In this document: positions 55,241 through 62,186 of the stretch, piece by piece
Layout of the letters: each line of letters opens with the position of its first letter
Position numbering within the stretch: position 1 is the stretch's first letter
Assembly: GCF_005048205.1 (NCBI RefSeq)
Contig: NZ_SUMF01000018.1
Coordinates: 1 to 64,000, forward strand
Direction: 5' to 3'
From: Chitiniphilus eburneus
GTDB lineage: Bacteria; Pseudomonadota; Gammaproteobacteria; Burkholderiales; Chitinibacteraceae
Length of the DNA stretch: 64,000 bases
Notes under the pieces: generated by a model
The model's database searches: none
What the model was told of the DNA's origin: nothing
Seen by the model: only the letters and a program-made list of their open reading frames with translations
Position numbers and translations under genes: made by a program

Positions 55241-56011
55241 CTAGTCCTTGACTTGCGCCAGGCCGCTACGCTCCAGCCAGGCATCCGGGATGTCCTTGGC
55301 CTGGTAATTCAGGTAGCGCATCACCGTCACGCGCTGCGGGTCCACACCGTCGATGATCACCGTCTCGGTCGGACGCTCCTGGCCGAGCTGGCTTTCGTAG
55401 CGCCGGTAATAGGCGGTCTTCAGCAGGCGGCCCGACTCGGAAAAGAATGCCGCCTTGATCGGCCGGTTTGTGCCCTGCTCCACCCAGTAGTCGATGGCGT
55501 GATACGACACGGAGGCGTTGTTGGCGGTGAGCTTCAGCCGGTAGCTGTTGCGCGGCTTGCGCTCGCCATCGGCCACCGTCTCCTCGCCGGCCAGTTCGGC
55601 GCGGTAATCGCGCGCCAGGTTGACCGTCGCCACGTCGCCGTTGGACGCCTGCCCCAGCAAGCGCTGCTGCGGCGAAATGCGCATGCCTGCCTTGGTGGCC
55701 GGATCGTAGAACCAGATCTCGTTGCCGTTCTTCAGCATCATCTTCCCGGTATCGCGCGGCGGCTGGACGATGCGCACCAGCGTGTCGTACTGCCCGCGCT
55801 CCGGGTTCATCTTGGCGTAGGTGGACAGATAGCCCTCCTGCTCCACTTTCTTGTTGCGGTACTCGGTGAGCTGGATGTTGATGGTGAACGGCACCGCCGG
55901 ATTACGGATCGCATCCGACGCCGCCAGGATCTGCTCGACCTTGACGTTGGCGAGGGCGGGCAGTGCGCAGGTGGCCATCAATAAAGCCAAAGCAATTCGG
56001 TTCCTACACAT
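55241..56011 (-). CDS. LolA-like outer-membrane lipoprotein-sorting protein
   Basis: A 256-residue secreted protein with a signal peptide (MCRNRIALALLMATCALPALA, cut near residue 21). The mature protein resembles the 'outer membrane lipoprotein-sorting protein' family (LolA/LolB-like): DTGKMMLKNGNEIWFYDPATK in two parts, RISPQQRLLGQASNGDV and AIDYWVEQGTNRPIKA. It overlaps the permease gene by 8 nt. With the ABC permease and ATPase upstream it forms an export trio, probably carrying a lipid-like product across the periplasm. Confidence 0.85.
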   Translation of the reverse strand: MCRNRIALALLMATCALPALANVKVEQILAASDAIRNPAVPFTINIQLTEYRNKKVEQEGYLSTYAKMNPERGQYDTLVRIVQPPRDTGKMMLKNGNEIWFYDPATKAGMRISPQQRLLGQASNGDVATVNLARDYRAELAGEETVADGERKPRNSYRLKLTANNASVSYHAIDYWVEQGTNRPIKAAFFSESGRLLKTAYYRRYESQLGQERPTETVIIDGVDPQRVTVMRYLNYQAKDIPDAWLERSGLAQVKD

Positions 56012-57407
56012 GACGTAAAGCCTCCACAACAGGAATGCGCGCGGCGCGGTAGGCCGGCAGCAGGCTGGAGATTGCGGCCAGCAGCAGCAGCGCCGCCACC
56101 GAGCCGACGATCAGGTCCGGGGTATTGAACATGTGCACCACCAGCGGGATCTTCTCGATTGAGTTGGGCGGGGTCCAGGTGAAGCCGGCCGAGTTGATCG
56201 CCAGCGCGCACAGCACCGCCAGGCCGCAGCCCAGCACCGTGCCCAGCGTGCCGATGATCAGCCCCTCGCTGAGGAACTGCCGGGCAATGCCGGCGCGGCG
56301 CATGCCCATCGAGCGCAACGTGCCGATCTCCACCGTGCGCTCCATCACCACCGTACTCATGGTGTTGGCCACACTGAACAGCACGATGGTGCCGATCAAC
56401 AGCAGGATGAAGCCGAAGATGGACGCGAACAGCCCGCGCGTCTGGTCATAGGCCGGGAACAGCGTGCGGTAGTCCAGTACCTCCAGGTCCCAGCCATGGT
56501 CCTGGATGATCCGCGTCAGCCGCGCCCGCACAGTGTCGATATCGGCAGTGCTGCGCAGTTGCAGCACGATGGAGGTCACCTGCGGCGTATCGCGGCCGTA
56601 GACCAGTTGCTGCGCCATCTCCAGTGGCATTGCCATATAGCTGTCGTCGATTTCCTTTACGCCCAGGCTTTCCGCCGCCGCGACACGCGCGTTGATCACA
56701 TTGGGCGCACCGTTGGCGGTGGCCGCCAGCACATCCAGCCGGGGCTGGCCGTCGCTGGCTGGCAGATTGGGCGACGCGGCCTCCAGTTCGGTCAGCGCGC
56801 CGATATCGTCCGGCATCGCCTTACCGCCCGGATTCTTGTCCGCCACCTCGCCCTTGGGGCAATTGGGCACGGTCAGCGCATCGCACAGCCGCAGCGTGCG
56901 CGCCACGCCGATACCCAGCGACACCACGTCCGACTGCCCTTCCGGCAACGCGATCTTCTTCGGCTCGATCGGGAAGCGGTACTCGTTCCATTCGCGCATG
57001 CGGTTCTGGTCGGCCGCCACATAGCCATAGCCGGCCACGGTGCGCGACACGCCACGATTGAAATCGCCGGCAATGCCCTGCAACTGGAGCAGCGGCGTGG
57101 TCACCTTGACCATGTTCTTGAGCTGCGGATCGGCCTCCACCGCCGCGATCACCTTGCGGTAATCGGCGATGCCGTAGTCCATAGGCGAGCCGGTACCGAG
57201 CAGGAAGTAGTTCTTGCGCTGGATCTGCAAATGGCCGATCTGCTGCACGATGCCGGTCTGCATGCCGTCCACCACGGCGTTGGCGTAGCCGCCGAAAATC
57301 AGCAGCGCGATCTCGCCCACGATCAGCGTGATCAGTGTGACGAGGGTGCGGCGTCGGTTGCGCATCACATTGCGCAGCGGCAGCGCCAGCGAATTCAGGG
57401 AAAACAT
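56004..57407 (-). CDS. FtsX/LolCE-like ABC transporter permease
   Basis: A 467-residue permease with the MacB/LolC architecture: first helix at residues 18-40, a periplasmic domain of about 250 residues, and three helices near 330-460. The start, PLRNVMRNRRRTLVTL, and the end, LLPAYRAARIPVVEALRHV, are characteristic of FtsX-type permeases (P-A-x-x-A-A-x-x-x-P-x-x-A-L-R). It pairs with the ATPase gene 21 nt upstream and overlaps the LolA-like gene. Confidence 0.9.
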   Translation of the reverse strand: MFSLNSLALPLRNVMRNRRRTLVTLITLIVGEIALLIFGGYANAVVDGMQTGIVQQIGHLQIQRKNYFLLGTGSPMDYGIADYRKVIAAVEADPQLKNMVKVTTPLLQLQGIAGDFNRGVSRTVAGYGYVAADQNRMREWNEYRFPIEPKKIALPEGQSDVVSLGIGVARTLRLCDALTVPNCPKGEVADKNPGGKAMPDDIGALTELEAASPNLPASDGQPRLDVLAATANGAPNVINARVAAAESLGVKEIDDSYMAMPLEMAQQLVYGRDTPQVTSIVLQLRSTADIDTVRARLTRIIQDHGWDLEVLDYRTLFPAYDQTRGLFASIFGFILLLIGTIVLFSVANTMSTVVMERTVEIGTLRSMGMRRAGIARQFLSEGLIIGTLGTVLGCGLAVLCALAINSAGFTWTPPNSIEKIPLVVHMFNTPDLIVGSVAALLLLAAISSLLPAYRAARIPVVEALRHV

Positions 57408-57428
57408 GATGGCTAATTCCTTAAAGAA

Positions 57429-58214
57429 TCAAACGAGGCTGGGCGCAGCGATTTCGGCGCGAACGGGGGTCGCTTCGGGCGGCAGCAGCCGGCCGTCGCG
57501 GATCGGATAGACCCGGTCGGCATGCGCCTTCAGTTGCGGGTCGTGCGACGAGATGACGAACGCCACGTTGTGCTGGCGTTGCAGCGTGCGCATCAGCGCC
57601 ACGATGGCGGCACCATTCTCCGAATCCAGATTGGCGGTGGGCTCGTCGGCCAGGATCAGCGCCGGCGCCTTGACGAAAGCACGGGCGATGGCAACGCGCT
57701 GGCGCTGGCCGCCGCTGAGCTGGCTGGGGTAATGCCGCAGTTGCGCCGCCAGCCCCACCTGGTCCAGCGCCGCCTTCACGCGCCGCTTGCGCTCGTCGGT
57801 GGGTACGCCCGCCAGCAGCAGCGGATACTCGACGTTCTCATATGCGGTCAGCACCGGAAGCAGGTTGAAGTTCTGGAAGACAAAGCCGATGTGGTCGCGG
57901 CGAAAATCGCTGAGCTGATTGTCGTTCAGCGCGCCCACCTGCCGCCCCAGCACGGTCAGGTCGCCCCGGTCCGGCCGGTCGATGCAACCGATCAGGTTGA
58001 GCAGCGTCGTCTTGCCACTGCCGGACGGCCCGCTCAGTACCGAAAGCTGGTCGGTCTCGATCACCAGATCGACACCGCGCAGCACCGGCGTATCCAGCGT
58101 GCCGCTGCGGTACGACTTGTGGACGCCATGGACAACCACCGCGGGGCGCGACATGCCCGGGCGCGGCTCCGCCTGGCCCACCGGGGGCTGGCGCGTTTCG
58201 TTGGTTCGGGTCAT
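57429..58214 (-). CDS. LolD/MacB-like ABC transporter ATP-binding protein
   Basis: A 261-residue ATPase. Walker A LSGPSGSGKTTLLNL, Q-loop in FVFQNFNLLPVLTA, signature [15 protein letters not shown], Walker B LILADEPTANLD, and His switch in VISSHD. The family drives mechanotransmission exporters such as LolCDE and MacAB. The start at 58214 has GAGGAAA upstream. The first 30 residues form a polar extension before the ABC fold. Confidence 0.92.
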   Translation of the reverse strand: MTRTNETRQPPVGQAEPRPGMSRPAVVVHGVHKSYRSGTLDTPVLRGVDLVIETDQLSVLSGPSGSGKTTLLNLIGCIDRPDRGDLTVLGRQVGALNDNQLSDFRRDHIGFVFQNFNLLPVLTAYENVEYPLLLAGVPTDERKRRVKAALDQVGLAAQLRHYPSQLSGGQRQRVAIARAFVKAPALILADEPTANLDSENGAAIVALMRTLQRQHNVAFVISSHDPQLKAHADRVYPIRDGRLLPPEATPVRAEIAAPSLV

Positions 58215-58405
58215 CTGTGTTTCCTCAAAAAAGCTGTGAAGCAATGAAGGAATCGGACAAAGCCACCGATTCAAAACCCCGAGCCTGCGAGGCTCCCTCG
58301 CGGCGGCGAGGGCGGGGGGAGTGGGTTGAAACAAGTAGCGCCGTTACCAGCACGCCACCATCCATTCGCACCCGGCTTTGCCGGGGGCTCGATGTGCTCT
58401 GCCAA

Positions 58406-61400
58406 TCACGGCAGGTTTCCAGTACCTTCGAGGTGCGCCGTCAACGCCAGCAGCCGGCCGCGGAACAACCGCAGCAAACGGCGCGCATGGCGACGCGGCA
58501 ACGCGGCGTCGTGACGCAGCCCCAGCCGCAGGCGGCCACCGGCCACCAGCGCATCCAGTTCCAGCGCGTGGGTGCGCAGGTTGTCGCCGCCCCGGTCATT
58601 GCCGGCACTGCCCAGCACCTGCCAGCCTTCGGGCAGGTCCAGGCTGTCGAACACGCCGAGGTAGTTGTAAAGCAGCGCCTGGTCGCGATACCCGGCGTAG
58701 GGGTGATCCGGGCGCGACCGCGCCGCGTTGCAGGCGGCGACGAAATAACGCGCCTGCGCCTGGTGCGCGCGCCAGGCGACAGCGGTACCGGCCAGCAATG
58801 CACCCGCATCGTCGGCCACCGTCGCGGCGTAGGGGTTGTGCGTGGCGAACCAGCCGACGGTGCGCGACAGATCGCTGGCCGGGTCCACCTCGCGGCCGTT
58901 GGACACCACGTCGAAGCGCACCTCGGCCTCGCCGGTCCAATCCTTCAGCGCGCCCGACAATGCGGACAGCAACAGCAGGTGCAGCGCCGGCGCGCCGGGG
59001 TGACGCAGGCACTGGAACACGCGCCGCGTTTCGGCCACCGACAATGCCAGCGGCAGCAGCGCGGCATCGCGCTCGCGGCCGGGCTGGCCGGACGCCTTGC
59101 CGGGCAGCGCCATCGGCAACAGCGGCGGACGTGTGACCAGTTCATCGCAGGCAGCCTCGGTCTGCGCCGCCACGTGCGCCACGTGCGCGGCATATGGCGT
59201 GGCGCGCAGCAGGCTGGCATCCGGCTCGCGGAATGCGGCGGCCAGATCCTCGACCATCACGCGCCAGCAATGCGCATCGACCATCAGGTGGTGCGCCACC
59301 CACACCAGCCGTACGTCATCCGGCCGCAGGCGGATCAGCACGGCGCGGCACGGCTGGCCGTCGTCATAGCGGATCGCGCGTTGCAGCGCCTCCACCTGCG
59401 CGCGATACGTGGCGGTGCGGCGCCACAACGGCTGGCGCGACAGGTCGATCAAGGGCAGCGCGGCAGCCGCGCCGCGCGGCGCGACCAGCAATTCGTCGCC
59501 GACCAGCCGCGCGCGCAGTAGCGGATGGTGGTCGATCACCCTTTGCAGCGCCGCCTGCAAGCGCACCGGTGGCGGCAGGTGATCGAAGCGGATGACGAGC
59601 GACTGGTTCCAGTGCTGGCGATCGGTCAGCGGCATCCGCTCCAGGAACTTGCGCCCCATCGGCCCCGGCGCCACCGGCGCGTCGTCGCTGGCGGCATCCG
59701 ATTCGTCCAGCCGCCGCACCCGCGCCAACACGCCCCGGATGGTGCGGCCGCGTTGCAGGTCGAGCGGGCTGGCGGCGAAGCCCAGTTGCGCCAGGACCGA
59801 CAGGTATTGCAACGCCAGCAGCGAATCGCCCCCGATCAGGAAGAAGTCGTCGTCCACGCCCACCCGCTCCAGGCGGATGATGCGTGCCAGTTCCTCGGCC
59901 AGCCGGCGCTCGGTGTCGTCCTGCGGCGCCACGTAGTCCAGCCCCATGCCTTCGCGGCCGCCGTCGCCGCCCGGTCGCAGCGCCGCCAGCGCCTTGCGGT
60001 CCAGCTTGCCGGTGGCGCCCACCGGTGGATGGTTCAGATGCGCGAACTGCGCGGGGATCATGTAATCGGGCAGGTGTGCCGACAATTGGCGCCGTAGCGC
60101 GTCGGCGGCGATTTCGCCCTGGCGGCTCACGTAGAACGCCACCAGCCGGGGCGGGGCGTCGGCCTCCTGGCGCACGATCACCGCCGCCTGGTCGATACCC
60201 GGCAACTGGTTGAGCTGGCTTTCCACCTCGCCCAGCTCCACGCGAAAGCCCCTGATCTTCACCTGCTGGTCGGCGCGGCCGGCGATCTCGATCACGCCAT
60301 CGGCACGCATCACGCCCAGGTCGCCGGTGCGGTAGATGCGCCCACCCGGTTCGTTCGGCCATGGCGCGGCGATAAAGGCGCGCGCACTACGCTCGGCGTC
60401 GCCGAAATACCCCTGCCCCACGCCCAGACCACCGATGTAGAGCATGCCCTTCTCACCGATGGCGCATGGTTGCAGGTCGTCGTTCAGCACGTAGAAGCGC
60501 TGGTTCGGCAACGGCCGGCCGTAGGGAATGCTCTTCCAGCGCGGGTCCACCACATCCACCGGGTAGTGGTAGATCGACCACACCGTGCCTTCGGTGGCGC
60601 CGCCCAGGCTGGCGACGCGGCAATTGGGAAACGCACGGCGGATGTCGGCGGGCAGTGCCAGCGGGATGAACTCCCCGCTCAGCATCGCCAGCCGTAGCGT
60701 CTCCACCTGCGTGGCCAGGTCCGCGTTCCCGGCCAGCGGCAACAGCAACTGGCTCATGCCGGTGGGCACCGAATCCCAGACGGTGATGCCGTACTCGCGC
60801 AGGATGCGCAACAGCGCGGCCGGATCGCGCGTTTCAGCCTTGGTGGGCACGAACACGCAGGCACCGGCCAGTGCCGCGCCGAAGAAGTCCCACACCGACA
60901 AGTCGAAACCGTAGGACGAAAAGCACAGGATGCGATCGTCGCCCCCGACGTTGAACACATTGTTCACGCCGATCAGCGTGTTGACGATGTTCAGGTGGCT
61001 GATCATCACGCCCTTGGGCTTGCCGGTGGAGCCGGAGGTGTAGATCACGTAGCACAGGTCTTCCGGCCGGTTCACCGGGCGCGGCACGCTGGCCGGCTCG
61101 GTGGCCAGCGCGGCGGCGTCCGACACCGGCACGCCCTGGTAGTGGCGACGCGGCCACGCATCGACGCAGACCACGTGGGCAATGTTCGAACCGGCCAGCG
61201 GCAAGATGCCCTGGTGCAGCGTATCGGCATCGGTCACCAGCACGCGCGCGCCGGTGTCGGCCAGGATGCCGGCCAGCCGGTCGGCGGGCAGATCCGGCTC
61301 CAGCGGCACATAGGCACCACCGGAACAGACCACGCCGAACAGCGACGGCGGCATCAGGCAGCCGCGCCGCAGCACCACCGCCACCCGCTCGTTGCGCGCC

Positions 61401-62170
61401 ACATCCAGCCGGCGCAGGCGGTGCGCCAGCCGGTAGGCGTGCTCGCGGTATTGCGCATAGTCCAGCCGCCCGGCGCTGGTCTCGACCGCCACCGCGTCGT
61501 GTTCCAGCTCGATCACCGGCGCCAGCAGTGCCGGCAACGTGCGTTGCGGCGGCAGGTACATCGCTGTCGCGTTGTAGTCGGCCAGCAGGCGGCGATGCCG
61601 CGTCGGCAGCTTGTCCAGCGCATGGAGCGGCGCATCGGGCCGCGCCACCAGCGCGCGATGAAGCTGCGCCAGCGTGTCGGGCCAGTCGGCGTGGCGGGTG
61701 GCGCCCTCGAGCTCGGGCGCGGCATCGATCTCAACGCGCCAGCCATCGTCCCGGCGCACCGTGGCGCGCACCAGGCGCGACGCGGTATCGCCGGCATCGG
61801 CCGACACCCACGCATACGGCGCCGCCTCGGCAGGCGCCTCGCCGCGTGCCAGTTGCGTCGCCAGCTCGTCGCGCAGTTGTGCCGCATCCAGCCCATCCAG
61901 GCTCACCCGCAGTGCGACAGCGCCAGCGGGGTCGACGTGGTCGCACGCCAGCTCCGACTTGCCGGTCACCAGTTGCAGCAGCAACAGCCACGCGACCAGC
62001 GCCGCGATATCGTCGCCGCCCGCGTCGGGCAGGCGGGCGGTGGCCACCAGCCGTTCCGCCACCGGTTCGATAGGCGTGGCCTTCCTGCATTCGGCCAGCA
62101 GCCGGTAGGCGGTGGCCTTGTCGATGCGCTGTTCCTGGAACAGGTCGATCACTACTTGTTGCAGATCCAT
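58406..62170 (-). CDS. Non-ribosomal peptide synthetase, C remnant-A-PCP-E
   Basis: A 1254-residue NRPS module. Residues 1-210 look like a shortened condensation-type region without HHxxxDG. The adenylation domain (about 210-720) has YTSGSTGKPKGV near 377, GGATEGTVW, YRTGDL and GKLDRKAL. The carrier domain has FFLIGGDSLLALQ near 782, the GGDS form seen before epimerases. The C-terminal domain (about 830-1250) has HHLMVDAHCWRVMVEDL and NGREVDPASDLSRTVGWF, typical of epimerisation domains, but Gly is replaced by Ala in HHxxxDG. No thioesterase follows. By eye the A-domain pocket reads close to the cysteine code; treat that as tentative. It starts 16 nt after the preceding NRPS stop. Confidence 0.9.
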   Translation of the reverse strand: MDLQQVVIDLFQEQRIDKATAYRLLAECRKATPIEPVAERLVATARLPDAGGDDIAALVAWLLLLQLVTGKSELACDHVDPAGAVALRVSLDGLDAAQLRDELATQLARGEAPAEAAPYAWVSADAGDTASRLVRATVRRDDGWRVEIDAAPELEGATRHADWPDTLAQLHRALVARPDAPLHALDKLPTRHRRLLADYNATAMYLPPQRTLPALLAPVIELEHDAVAVETSAGRLDYAQYREHAYRLAHRLRRLDVARNERVAVVLRRGCLMPPSLFGVVCSGGAYVPLEPDLPADRLAGILADTGARVLVTDADTLHQGILPLAGSNIAHVVCVDAWPRRHYQGVPVSDAAALATEPASVPRPVNRPEDLCYVIYTSGSTGKPKGVMISHLNIVNTLIGVNNVFNVGGDDRILCFSSYGFDLSVWDFFGAALAGACVFVPTKAETRDPAALLRILREYGITVWDSVPTGMSQLLLPLAGNADLATQVETLRLAMLSGEFIPLALPADIRRAFPNCRVASLGGATEGTVWSIYHYPVDVVDPRWKSIPYGRPLPNQRFYVLNDDLQPCAIGEKGMLYIGGLGVGQGYFGDAERSARAFIAAPWPNEPGGRIYRTGDLGVMRADGVIEIAGRADQQVKIRGFRVELGEVESQLNQLPGIDQAAVIVRQEADAPPRLVAFYVSRQGEIAADALRRQLSAHLPDYMIPAQFAHLNHPPVGATGKLDRKALAALRPGGDGGREGMGLDYVAPQDDTERRLAEELARIIRLERVGVDDDFFLIGGDSLLALQYLSVLAQLGFAASPLDLQRGRTIRGVLARVRRLDESDAASDDAPVAPGPMGRKFLERMPLTDRQHWNQSLVIRFDHLPPPVRLQAALQRVIDHHPLLRARLVGDELLVAPRGAAAALPLIDLSRQPLWRRTATYRAQVEALQRAIRYDDGQPCRAVLIRLRPDDVRLVWVAHHLMVDAHCWRVMVEDLAAAFREPDASLLRATPYAAHVAHVAAQTEAACDELVTRPPLLPMALPGKASGQPGRERDAALLPLALSVAETRRVFQCLRHPGAPALHLLLLSALSGALKDWTGEAEVRFDVVSNGREVDPASDLSRTVGWFATHNPYAATVADDAGALLAGTAVAWRAHQAQARYFVAACNAARSRPDHPYAGYRDQALLYNYLGVFDSLDLPEGWQVLGSAGNDRGGDNLRTHALELDALVAGGRLRLGLRHDAALPRRHARRLLRLFRGRLLALTAHLEGTGNLP

Positions 62171-62186
62171 GTTGGTTTCGTCCGGT

